Positions 47,151-58,233 of a stretch of DNA of 64,000 nucleotides are shown here, in pieces. The notes beneath the pieces are model-generated. The model saw only the letters and a list, made by a program, of their open reading frames with translations, had not been told where the DNA came from and searched no databases. A program made the translations under genes and the position numbers. The stretch spans positions 12,503,001-12,567,000 of the forward strand of contig CM073325.1 in NCBI GenBank assembly GCA_037043015.1. The letters are read 5' to 3'. Source of the stretch: Bryum argenteum. Its lineage: Eukaryota; Streptophyta; Bryopsida; Bryales; Bryaceae. How positions within the stretch are numbered: the first letter of the stretch is position 1; every line of letters starts with the position of its first letter.

Positions 47151-47846
47151 TCATTCCTTGTAGTCTGATTCCTCGATCCGTTCTTGCTGCTGGGCTTCAT
47201 TTGCAATTACTAACCCGTGATTCAGTTTCATATCCATCCAGATCGTCTCATCCTCTTTGTTGCCCTTCGTCACGAAACTCACTTTTAAACACATGAATAA
47301 TCTACTTGAGAAGCATGGCCTGATCTGAACATCAAAACGATCGGAGTGATTTCCGTACCTCCTTAGGTTTGATTCTGTGACAAACGAGACACATTCCATC
47401 GAAGATGTGTTTCACAAAGTCGATGTGAAGCTGATGGTAAATCTTATATAGAAGGGGAATGTATCCAGAAGAGACATGAGAAAACTGTGAGTGAACAAGG
47501 ATCATAGCTGTCCATCCGTTTCAAACTGAAAGCAAAACCCTACAATTCCTGATCCTCACATGATTGCGTAAACGATTGCTTACCGTCGCATTCCTCAGCC
47601 CTTTGTGTGCACAGCAGGTGAAACATTGATTGCACTCGAGCTGGAAGAGTCCAAGTTGAAAACACCCAGTTTGTTGTTCCGATTGCCGATGTAATCGATT
47701 ACGGAAATCTTCTTCTGCAGAAAGAAAATAAAATCACACTTACGCACTGCTTTTGCTTCGTGAAAAGAACGAATTGTGTTTGAAGACAAACTTACCAGGT
47801 CTTCTTCGTCTAGTGTGCCGAATTGGAGCCGTGTGAGCTTCGGTCC
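47151..47846 (-). pseudogene. relic of a Pol IV/V-type RNA polymerase largest subunit N-terminus (NRPD1/NRPE1-like)
   Basis: On the minus strand, exon-like pieces occur in the expected order. 47846-47796 (TAG before, GTAAGT after) encodes GPKLTRLQFGTLDEEDL. 47714-47584 (CAG before, GTAAGC after) continues KKISVIDYIG and NNKLGVFN, then after a one-base frame change has a CTQRAEECDG Cys cluster. 47484-47359 encodes SGYIPLLYKIYHQLHIDFVK and then CLVCHRIKPKE. Frame around 47290-47230 gives SFVTKGNKEDETIWMDMKL. This matches the start of plant NRPE1/NRPD1, where GYI-LP-PIYHP-H and CLKC-KIKK follow the zinc cluster. The frameshift, damaged GHFG motif and lack of the catalytic core mark it as a dead fragment. 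Established function of the family: RNA-directed DNA methylation. Confidence 0.55.
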
Positions 47847-47849
47847 CTA

Positions 47850-48009
47850 CCAGTCCACGAACTCCGATTTCAATGGATTCTTCGGTAGTTCTGTTCGTAT
47901 CAATTCAACTACATCGTACTCTAGCAATTCAAATCAGGTCAAACGCAAGTGCAGCATGTTTCGCAAATTCTGTGATCATGTTTTGCGAATTCCGCCATGA
48001 GCTTTCGAA
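47850..48009. other. segment shared with 52.26-52.45 kb
   Basis: Immediately 5' of the polymerase relic. It contains GATCATGTTTTGCGAATTCC, which recurs inverted at about 52335-52355, within a diverged match of roughly 160 bp. Confidence 0.6.
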
Positions 48010-48072
48010 TGTCTGTGTCTGTGTGTGTCTGTGTCTGTGTCTGTGTGTGTCTGTGTCTGTGTGTGTCTGTGC
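48010..48072. repeat. (TGTGTC)n microsatellite
   Basis: About 62 bp of mixed GTCT and GT repeats. Confidence 0.95.
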
Positions 48073-48699
48073 ACAGCTGCAATTCACCCCTAACTCTCGG
48101 GTGATAGTCTGGTTGGGGTACCCAAAAAGGTTGTCCTATGAACAATTGCACTCTATGCTGGTGTGACAAGCATATCCATTTTTAAACTGTAATACAATAA
48201 GACTTCATTAGATGTGGTTTTAGTTGTCTATACTTATAATGTATCAAGAAAAAAAATTAAAAATTAAAAAAAATATTTTGAAGTAATTTTATTTGATTTT
48301 TTAGTTGAAAAAGTAAGTCATGTCCCAATAACCTAAAATCCATAGAATCAAGCAAATGGAATATCAACCATTTTTATTTTAATATGATTTTTGAATATGA
48401 CCTACATCTTCTTGTATAGAATACAAAATAATTTATTTAATAATAAAAAAATTAATTCATTGTGCACTATAATGCCTGCAAATCCCCAAATTCAACACTT
48501 TATCCCCTCATCTATGAATGGATCCAAAAAAAATAAAAAATCTAAAAGAAAATCTATAGGCATATATACTTTGATTTCAGTGAGGTGCATGATATTTTAT
48601 TTTCTATTTTAGGGTCTTTTTACTTGATTAAAATGACTAAATTAGACAAACTTTGGAGGCTTTCAATAAAAATAACCTAATTAGTGTGTCCAAAAAGTG
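48073..48699. other. AT-rich intergenic, no gene seen
   Basis: Nothing recognised. Confidence 0.4.
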
Positions 48700-49217
48700 A
48701 TACCCCAAGCTTACCATTGCCCTCTCCTTAACCCTTAAACGTCATATGCTGTCCTGATACCACACCCAAAATCTCTTTTAAAACTCCACTTTTAGCATTA
48801 TTCTATTTTTAATTTGCGTGAGCTCTATTCTAAGAAAGTATAGATCTCTTTAAGGTGCTCAGTTTGGAATTTTAAAAATTCCATTTGGTATAATGGAGTG
48901 TAAGTTATGAGCAAGATTCTCTCAAAAAAAAACCCAACCCCTCGGGCTGGGTCTGACGTTTAAGGGTTAAAACCCAAAACGGGTTTTGGAGGTTCCCGCA
49001 GGAGAAAAACTCAGTCAAATTTGACCATTATAATCTCACAAATGAGGAAGAATGAACGGTTCAAATTTGGTACGTGAGAAGAATGTCAAGTGAACTTTGA
49101 GATCTTACGGTTGAATCTTTTAAATAATGCTTAGATTGAGATCTTTGGAGCTTAATCTAAAGGAAGGTCAAATTTTGTCACTTAGACCGTTTCGCAACAA
49201 GGAGAGTTAGGGGTTAA
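48700..49217 (+). mobile_element. TTAA-end element, family F, copy 2, interrupted by element E
   Basis: The right portion (48971-49213) matches copy 1 inverted and ends GTTAGGGG-TTAA (49210-49217). The left terminus is separated from it by the 235-bp element E, which sits at the TTAA that copy 1 keeps intact. Confidence 0.75.
48728..48970. mobile_element. piggyBac-like MITE (element E), 235 bp between TTAA duplications
   Basis: TTAACCCTTAAACGTCA at 48728-48744 is perfectly inverted at 48954-48970. Taking TTAA as target duplication, the element is 48732-48966 with 13-bp perfect terminal inverted repeats CCCTTAAACGTCA. TTAA duplication plus a CCC-start terminus is the piggyBac signature. It has no coding capacity. 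Near its right end is a small hairpin, ACCCAACCCCTCGGGCTGGGT. Confidence 0.85.
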
Positions 49218-50674
49218 GCGGCAGCATGACGCCATCCCAAGAAACCCTAATTAGAGGAATCTACCCTTTTGGTAGATTTTTGTTGGAACTTCTCTGTTTG
49301 GTTTGAATATCAAGGTCAACGTCTAATGGTCTTTGGTCAATATGTGGTCGCCATTTGGCCTGCAGCCATTATGTGCATAACATTAGAATTCCCTTTTTTT
49401 TGTTTATTTTTTTGTGAAAAAGTTCGATTCCATATTCTAGTAGTGGAACTCAATTTAGATTTTATTTTTTTTAATTCTTCACCAAAGAGATATGTATTAT
49501 CTCTAGTAGAATGCAAAAGTAGTTTCTTATGAAATAATTATATCACAAAGAAAATTGTAAGAATGAATATAGCCCCTTTCATACAAGAAAAAGCTATGCA
49601 CTCGTACATTTCTATACTTTAAATTATATCCCCTTTACCTTCAAACATCTTTCTCGTTTTGTTCCTATCTAATCATAAACATAGGAAGCATTAGATTCGA
49701 GAGTTAGAGCAATTCATTCTAGGAAGTATTACGTTTGACGGAGCATTATGTTTGAGGGAGTATTTCGTTTGAGGGAGCATTACACATTTGAGGGAGGATT
49801 ACGTTTTAGGGCATGTATCCTTGTTATGCCATTGCTCCATTCAAGAAATTTTAAGAGATTGACCAATAACATGAGAAGACTTTTTCCCATTAGGCCCCAT
49901 AAAAAAATAAAATCTCATATAAAACCTTCCTTAATCAAGTCCTACTATTTCTAGTCAACAAAGTTCGAATCTATTTATTGCGATGTGACAAAGAAGAGAT
50001 TGAGGAAATAGATAGTACTTATAGATGGTCACTTTTTACTTCATTATGTATTAGAGTGGTCCTAAGTCACTTTCAACGGTCACTATTCCTTGCTCTTCAA
50101 ATCAAAGAAATAAATATTAAGTGGTTTTGAATGCATCTCAACAAGGAGATTATTTGAAAGCAATGCTTATTTCAAACCTTTTCGAATAGAGATAAGGAAA
50201 TTGCATATACCAAAATAAAATATTTCTATCGGAACCCACATCCCACCATCATGTTCTTATGCTTGAATAAATTTTAATTGCTTATTTTTTAAAAGTGTAT
50301 GATCTCCAAATCTATGCAATTCTCAAAGGTTGAATTTTCAAAAGAAGTGTTCAATTTCTACTAAAATGAGATCAAAGAATTTTTTTTCGACACAAAACTG
50401 TTCTTGAAGCACCCAACCCCTTGGTGTTAAAGGGCACATTCACAATTCACAATTCTAAGGCAATTATTTAGATCAAGAATTTCTTCTAAGCTGTGATAAT
50501 ATTATTTTTCACAAGTGTAATGTTAGGATGAAGTTTCACAACTTTCTAGTTGAAACATGTTTGATTGAAATTGTTTTAGTAGTAGATTCTCAATTATGTC
50601 TTTACATTCTTGAAAACTCAAAACAAAACATTTTTCTTGAATGCGAGTTGAATCTTCATCACCATTACCTCTAA
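49218..50674. other. AT-rich intergenic, a family B end near 50.42 kb
   Basis: No gene seen. Around 50385-50425 the words GTTCTTGAAG-ACCCAACCCCTTGG and TTAAAGGG resemble the family B terminus. Confidence 0.4.
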
Positions 50675-50931
50675 GGATTCAAAAAAGCGGAAACGGCTTT
50701 TTAGGGTTCCCATAAGAACAAAAATCAGCCAACTTTGACCATTATAATCTCCCAAACAAAGATGAATCAACAACTCAAATTTGATATCTGAGTGGAATAA
50801 TAAGTTATCATTATTTAGATTGTGCTATTAAATCCAATGAGATTTTAGATTGAGTTTATTCGAGCATGAAGTAGACAAAGGCCAATTCTTGTAATTTATG
50901 CAATTTTGCACAATGGACATTAAGAGGTTAA
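50675..50931 (+). mobile_element. TTAA-end element, family F, copy 3
   Basis: Collinear with copies 1 and 2 (GACCATTATAATCTC, AACTCAAATTTGATATCTGAG, AAGGCCAATTCTTGTAA-TTATGCAA) but more diverged. It ends AGAGG-TTAA at 50925-50931. Confidence 0.6.
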
Positions 50932-51099
50932 ATTTCAACATTGTTTCTTTGGTTGGATTCCAATTCATCTATAATATTTGTGGTTCAAAGCGTTGTTGGA
51001 TTTAATGAGATTCAATAGATTTGTAAGTATGAAGAGTTATTTCTCAATTTAGATTATAGATGAATTTTGTTTATTTTAAATTGTTAAAACTAGCAATCT

Positions 51100-51480
51100 C
51101 ATTTTGTTATTCTCTCTCAAAACAACCTACAAATTATGTGAAGCGAAAACGTGCAACAAGATTTTGAGAGTTATCAACCATCGAATCTAGTGTATTATTC
51201 CTACGTGTGCATATACTCCATATTTGAAATTAAACTACTCACCGTTTGTAAGACCATGAAATTCAAAGTTAGAGTAGACATTATGGTTCATGTTGTTTAA
51301 AGAAAACGAGTGTTCTGTAGGCCAAATTGTTTACTTAAAAAGTACTCTAGACTTGAGCCTCTTCAAACTCTTCTTCCTGATTGTGTTTGTAAAAATCTAC
51401 GTCTCGTTTATCCTCATACTACATTCCGAATCATGTGAAGTAAAACAAAATGACCATGTTTTATAGTGAACAAGTATGGT
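51100..51480 (+). mobile_element. dispersed repeat family H, copy 3 (diverged, partial)
   Basis: CATATACTCCATATTTGAAATT, ATGAAATTCAAAGTTAGAG, TTGAGCCTCTTCAAACTC and ATCCTCATACTACATT keep the order seen in copies 1 and 2. Confidence 0.4.
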
Positions 51481-52245
51481 TAAAAAATTATCAAATTGTT
51501 TTTCCTAACAACGAGCAAAGAAGCTTGTTTAACATCCTCTATATGTTGATAATAGAAAACTCAAAAGTAATAAACCGTTTGACAAAACTTGGTGCACTCT
51601 TTATGGTTCTTGCCAGTTTATTGTTTTAGGGCATGATGCTTAGAAAATATACAAGAATATAGTGAATATTCAAGTTTAAAAAGATATAACTTATCTCTTA
51701 CATGCTTAGAAGATTCTACCTATAATAAAAAAATAATTCAACGTAGGGGCATGACCAATGCCAAAAGTAGAATTTCGTATCGTTTTCCTACGGAATGAAA
51801 TATAAGAAAGAGATCTCTAGTCCAGAAACACTACGTTGCTACCAACTCCACCGCCAAACACAACTTTGTAATCTCGTTATAACTAGAATTGAGGGGCTTT
51901 GTATAGTAATATGTTCTACATTGCCAAAGTGGAACATCCTTTAGTTGCTCCGGTGACATTTTCAATCTCAGATCTAAAACGGTTGAGATTAATTTGAGTT
52001 CTATGAGGAAACAATGAAAGTGATTCAACCTTTTCACCAAAAGAATAAAACAAAAAAGAATATTCATGGTCATGCGTTTGTGCGACCACATAATGGCTAA
52101 GGAGCATTTGACGTTGACCTTGACATTCAAAACGAACAGAGAGTTCCAGCTAGATCTAGCTCGGTGGTAGATTCCTCTAATTTAGGGTTTCTCAGAAAAA
52201 GAGTTCCAGGTCAGTAAGATCTAGCTACGTGGTAGATTTAGCAAT
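51481..52245. other. intergenic, short direct duplication near 52.15 kb
   Basis: GAGTTCCAG...GATCTAGCTNNGTGGTAGATT occurs twice at about 52139-52175 and 52200-52240. No gene seen. Confidence 0.45.
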
Positions 52246-52830
52246 CTATGTATTCGTACATTTCGCGGGCGATGGCGACGTTCATCTCCGGCTGCCGCGA
52301 ATGCTCATGGCTCATGCGAATGCTCAGGGCGCGGAATTCGCAAAACATGATCGAAATTTTCTGAGATCGCGTTTACTTACAATGAATTGCTACAGCACGA
52401 TTTCTTTGCATAGACACGACGACCAGAATTGCGGAAAGATCCACTGAATCGGATTTCCTGGACTGGTAGGATCGGACTGAACGATCGCTGTGCGCGATAA
52501 AGCAATAGATATTATGCTGTTTTTCGATCGTGGACTACTCGTAGCGAAGGAAACCCGTCGTTCGGATTTGTAAGAGTTGAAAAGAGCAGAAAAGCAGAGA
52601 GTGATTGATTGCAGGCCATGTTCCGAGCTTGATTTGAATGTGCGAGCGTCGTGCGCAGCAAACTGGAGGGATTCTTTTTCGTTGTAAGTTGCTCGTGGCG
52701 AAAGGGTAGCTGTAATACATTTCTCTGTAGTTTTAACCTGGAAGATTTCATATTGGAAACACTGAGTTTGTTGTTCGTAGGGACTTCCGGTTGTCGATAT
52801 TGTATTGTAGAACGTTGCTCAAGCAAAAGT
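52246..52830. pseudogene. rearranged second copy of the polymerase-relic region
   Basis: On the plus strand 52260-52450 matches the segment 5' of the relic at 47.85-48.0 kb (GCGGAATTCGCAAAACATGATC, then a diverged match to CCTGGACTGGTAG). On the minus strand around 52800-52720 a frame reads TNNKLSVSNMKSSRLKLQRN, resembling NNKLGVFN-SSSS of the relic's second exon. The two pieces are in opposite relative orientation, so this copy is rearranged as well as broken. No intact coding sequence. Confidence 0.4.
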
Positions 52831-54177
52831 AAGTTCCAAAACGTTGCTAGACTTGAGCAACGTTTATACAAAAGTAACGTTTGTAACGTTGCATAACCCC
52901 TCTAACATCTTAGTAGTGCTTGTCTGAATTCAACTCGAAGTATGGAAGAGATTACAAACTTGCAGCTTACTTAATTAAGATATGATTGAATCCACTTCGA
53001 GAGTACTAAACGAATTGAAATTTGTAGCCTGTGCTCATAGTGGTAACTTTATATTAAGAGGAATTTCTTGCACCTGATAGAGGGACAATTTGGAGTAACA
53101 ACATTATTTAGACAGGGACAAGAATTCAAGAAAGAGGCCATAGTTTCATAGACAATAGAAGCAATTTTCAATAAACTCCAAATTGAGGAATTCTTCTAAT
53201 TAGGTTGTTAGCTTTTAATTAAGTTGCAACTCTACTGAAGGCTGTAAGGGATACAGAAGGTTTGTAATCAAGCATCATAGGACAAATCTGTTGATAATCA
53301 CAAGATAATAATAAGAATCTTGAATAAAACAACGGTTAAATTATGAAATAACTGTAGATAGATAGATAGATAGATAGATAGAAACTCCGGTCCCTTTCTA
53401 AGGGGCCGGCGTGAATGAAGTGTCCGTTCGTAATGCTAATATCCCGATGGCCACCGGACAAGGGGGAATTGGAGAAATAACTGTACATGTGATGGAGACA
53501 TTTGTACTTGGTGAATACCAATGCAATTTCGAGTTGCAGCATTTGTTTTCTTAAAAATTGCTTTGTTAAGTGGAGGAATGTCTTGGAACTTGCTTCAACA
53601 ATGTTCTCAACAAAAGAAGCAATGTTATCGAATCATCAAGTACCATTGTTTATAATGTTGTAAATTTGAGGTTGAAAACGTTAATTTTGCAAACAAAGAT
53701 TTTTATTTTATTTTTCATTTTTTATTTTATTTGGTTAAATAATCAGTAGAAAAATATGCTATGCCTTGCCGCTTAGTTCATCTTACGAGCTTGTTGGATT
53801 AGCCCTTTTGAATCAAAGTTTTTCAAAGGTTTTCAGCCGATTCTTCAATCGAACTAAGAAGACCTACTATTTAGTTAGTACAAATAGTAGTTGGCAACAC
53901 ACACAAAATAAATAGTGTTTAGTTTAGTTTAAACACTATTTTGTTTAAACACTATTTTTTTGAGCAAGCAAGTACCATGACATTGCAAGACTTGATCAAC
54001 GTTTACACAAAAACAACAAATGTTGCAAACCCCCTCTTATCTAGTAGTGGAACTGAATCGGCATTTTCTAAAAAAGAGTTTGAGTGTGTGGAAGAGGAAT
54101 TCTATTAATAACAAAAGACTTGGGTAGTGGAACTCGAGGAATGATGTTCACTTGGCCTCGTCTCTTTTAACAGAACA
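52831..54177. other. intergenic with a GATA microsatellite
   Basis: (GATA)6 at 53357-53381. No gene seen. A 23-bp palindromic word built on TTTAGTTTAAACAC / GTTTAAACACTA lies at about 53915-53955. Confidence 0.45.
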
Positions 54178-54440
54178 TTAACCTCTAAGAGCCCAATCAA
54201 CAACTTCGATTCCAAATTTTGAAGAGTTGTAGCAGACTAAAAAATGAAATAATTTGAAACATTCTCTTTTTCCCGAGGAGTTTGGTGAGTTGGGAATGAC
54301 AACCAAATTTAGAGAACTTTGTTTAGATATATAGGAGTTTGACGACTAGTCTTCCGAAACACAAAAAAGGTAAGGTTTTTTTCAATGTTAGTCAAACTGT
54401 TTCTCCATGTTCACCTTTGAATTGAGAGGCAACATTCAAG
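54178..54440 (+). mobile_element. TTAA-end element, family G, copy 2
   Basis: TTAA (54178-54181) then CCTCTAAGAGCCCAATC, followed by TTTGGTGAGTTGGGAA and a diverged interior like copies 1 and 3. The far end is indistinct. Confidence 0.5.
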
Positions 54441-56984
54441 TCAGTGATTGAGTATGTGTGAACATATCGATGTGTTGGCAAGGTGCTTCATAATTATGCT
54501 AATCGAGTACCTGGCATGGTAAAAGATGAGTTGGTGAAGAACATTATCTCACTTCACAATACTTGCACTCTTTGTAACTTCCAAGCCTTCATACTCGTGT
54601 AGGTTAGAATTACAAATATAATTACAAATGTTCACAAAGAAAAGTCTCTTTACAATTGTATTGTCACGTTGTTAACTTTTCATATTCGGCTTTCATTGAT
54701 TAGGTGTTTATTTGATGTTTTAATTTTGACGTCTAGTTATTCCTTTTATTATTAAAAGTATTTTATTCTCTTTTCACTTTTGATTAATTGATTGATGACT
54801 AGAACCAAGTAGATTCTTCTGACAAAAGCTTACTTACTTACAAACTCATATTAATCAAATTGGTGTAAGCAAATCATAGTGAAATATGCTACTATAACTC
54901 CAATAAAAAAAAAATCATTTGTTTTTTTTGGCCTTCACCCATGCTACAATAGCCCCATGCACGAGTTAATCGCCTCTATGCATGAAAAGTTGTCGCCCTA
55001 ACACCAATTCAATTTCACAAGGTGTAGATTCAATGCGTTGGATATTCTACAAATTAGGTGATTAAAGTATTGTCCATCGTGAGTAGAATATCATAACCAA
55101 CCGAGCAAAATACAACTAACAACTAAACGCTTATTTCCAAAAATGCCTATTGCACTTCACGGAAACCTAACCTTTTTGACCTCCAAAATCCCCACCCTCT
55201 CGTAGGCTCAGTTTGGCACAATTGATAGAGATAATATCATAATTGTCATTTCCAAATCATAAATAATACTATAATAGCATAAACCACAGAGAAGTACATT
55301 TTATTCATAAAGCTTTTACATTTTCAAATCAATCAACATATATAATTGACAATATTTCAATTCCTATATTTGTATTATTGTAGTGGTATGTGATTAAAAC
55401 AACCAAAGCCAAATAGGGGGGTAATAATCAAGCTATTAATGATCACAAATCTATAACAAATCTACAACAAATTGATAATTAAAATGTTACAAACCTTACG
55501 AAAATTCTATCTACTTCATAATTTGCTTATGAGAGCGTATAAGCGCTCTTAATTCAAGTGTTGTTTATTGTGATATTAATAAAGAGTTAATAAATCATGT
55601 TATTTTGAAGTAATTTGAGGATACTTAGATAATTTAGTTACAAATGCAATGTACACTTAAGGGCTAGTTGTTGAAAGGCCTTGGGTAGAATATTTGGGGC
55701 GAAGTTAAGCTTTAGATAAGAACTAGATTGGAGTTATTAGAGGAGGGAAAATCCCTCCTTCTAAATCCAATGGAAAATGGGGAAGAACTAGAGGAGGGAA
55801 GATCCCGCTAATGAATCCAAAGTGTAGAAATAGACTAGTTGCTTCAATAAGAGTCAAACATTTTACCATTGGCCTTGCAAATCTAACTTTTGATTTTCAT
55901 GTTTGCATTTGTAATTGATTTGTCTTGGTTTCATTCACTTCTTTTTGTGATGATATGTGTGAGCTATGTCCATTGGTAGAGCCGGTGATGGATGGGATGT
56001 TTCAAAGGACGGAGTACCGCGGAGTAATGACTTAAGAGCTTGTGTTCAAGCTTAGATCTATCTCTCAATAGTGACTCTTTCTTGTGATGATTAGTCGGTA
56101 AGAGTAGGTAGGCCGGTGGCCTCTTTTTTGTAATGGTTAGTAGTTAGGAGAAGGAAGGTCAAGGGCCTCCTTCTCACTCTTTTTTGATCTCATTTTCCAT
56201 GTTAAAGCCTCTCTCAATTTATCTTGATGTCTTGTCTTGTCTCTTCCTCCTCTACTTGTGTCCCGTGCGGTTTTTTCCATCAATTCTTTGTGCTTTGTTT
56301 AATTAGAGTGAGATTTGATAGAAAAATAGATATATCTGAGTTATAAGAATTGAGAAACAGCCCTTTAAAGTTGTGGGTGTTGAAGGGTTTCCTCGCCGGC
56401 AGCTAAAAGAAGTAGGCCACAGTTTTTTGGCAAACAGTCCTAGGATTTTGATCCTATGGTTATGAGATTTTGAAGATGAGTGAAAAATTGACTTTAGCTT
56501 TCCAAAAATCTATGGCAAGCTCCAATTGCAGCTAGGATGAAGAATTAACAAGTCAAAAACCAGAAGCGAGTTAAAAGGAGACGGGCGGCAGGCTTTCTTC
56601 TTCATTCCTCCTCGTTTCTTCTTCATTATTACACGTTCTCTTCCTTCTCTCATATCTCTCCTTCATGTGTTGTTCTTATCCATTTCCTTGTGACCAATTA
56701 CCACCTTCATGGTGGTTGTTGCGTTCACATCGCTCTAAAATGTAATGCATTATACTAGTTAGAATGTTCATTGCGTGATCACAAATTTAGAAGTAACCTC
56801 TTTTCACAACTCATTGACGTCAACACAATACCTTTGTACGTCACATAATAAGATGCAAAAAAATCAGCTTAACAAACATTATACCATAGTCAATCTCTAT
56901 CACGAATCAGTTCAAATGCAATTCAATCATAATTGAAGAAAATTTTACTAGCCTAAGTAGAAAATCTTTGAAAATGATAAGTAC
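54441..56984. other. AT-rich intergenic, no gene seen
   Basis: No recognisable frame or structured repeat. A 55720-55815 stretch repeats GGAGGGAAAATCCC / GGAGGGAAGATCCC about 60 bp apart. Confidence 0.4.
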
Positions 56985-57965
56985 TTAACCCCTAGACGCC
57001 CCTAGTGTCGAAAAACGACATTTTGGATGAAGGGCAGAAACTTTGAAGAGCCATAACTTCTTCATCCAAACTCTGTTTTTGACAAAATCACTTGGGTCAG
57101 GTCACAAATCAAGTCTAGTTTATGTGGTAAAAATTGCAGACTCATAAAATAAATTATGTGTAAATGGCATGGATTTTAGTGAAGGCAGCTTTTGTTTTTG
57201 GGTTTTCAAACATTTGGCATGTTTTACCATTGCAAGCCAATTATGTGAAATCTAAAATAGTTTTTCATGAATTTTTTTTTGTAGGTTTGATATTTAGATG
57301 CATCTCAACAACTTTGTAGTTGGAAGTTTTTTGATTTAGATAACTTTGGTATTGGCTTTGCAATGATGTTTCTACGATGAAAAAAGTGAAAAAATGGATG
57401 ATTTTTGAAGAGCTAGATCTCCTTCATCCACCGTTAGATTTTGACTTTATTTTTTTGGGATGGATTCCAATTATAGTCTATTATTAGTGGTAGAAACCTT
57501 AACCCAATCGAGGATATATTGAAGAAAAGGCATGGATTTGAGTGCGAGGGGTCTAGTTTTGGAATATTTTTCCTTTGTAAAATTTTTGGCAGTTTTCACG
57601 ACTACAAGGCTACTATTTGATCCAAGATTTTTTTTTGATGACTTTTTTTGGTACAAAAGTGTCTTTGAGATGAAGATGAACAACTTTCTAGTTGTTGATT
57701 TTTTGATTGCAAATTTCATGTTGGTAGTATTTTCACTTCAAAGTGGAAATGATTGTATTCTGTAGCCTGTTTTGCGCACTAGTATGTTATGATCTCGCAA
57801 TCTATGAGGTCCCATGAGTCAAGTTTTGATCCACATGATCTACTACAAGTTTATTACAAGTTTGTACGGTTGAGATCTGAATAGCTTATCTTCATTTTCA
57901 TCTATATCACTTTTTTTGAAAATGAGTTTTTGGCTAAAAATACCCCAAGGACGTTTAGGGGTTAA
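56985..57965 (+). mobile_element. TTAA element, family A, complete copy (973 bp)
   Basis: TTAA at 56985-56988 is followed by CCCCTAGACGCCCCTAG. The right end is CCCCAAGGACGTTTAGGGG and TTAA (57962-57965). Terminal inverted repeats are imperfect, about 10-16 bp. Open frames inside (57471-57719 and 57532-57765) overlap on opposite strands and resemble no transposase, so the element looks non-autonomous. Confidence 0.8.
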
Positions 57966-58089
57966 AATGAACGCAATAAACTTTCTATTCACATGAAAAC
58001 CTACTTAGGTTGTGCTTTGGCAATGATCCTCAATGTGAACCATTACTCAAAAAGATTAATTTATATGAAGTATTATGCAATATAGTCTA

Positions 58090-58181
58090 TCTTTGGAGCG
58101 CTACTTCATAAGGGTTACCGAATTCATATTTTATAACACATCTAAGTTTTTCTTCAAACCCCTTGGGCCTTTAAGGGTTAA
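58090..58181 (+). mobile_element. TTAA-end element, family B, copy 1 (right end)
   Basis: TTTGGAGCGCTACTTCATAA to CCCCTTGGGCCTTTAAGGG and TTAA (58178-58181). Matches 34739-34831. Confidence 0.6.
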
Positions 58182-58233
58182 ACTTGGGAATTGTATTAAA
58201 CACTATCTTCGTCTTGGACTAGTCAAGCTTTAT

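Noticed and set aside
47939-48169. Frames of alternating Cys/Val or Thr/Asp/His across 48.0 kb
   Set aside because: Translation of the TGTGTC microsatellite.
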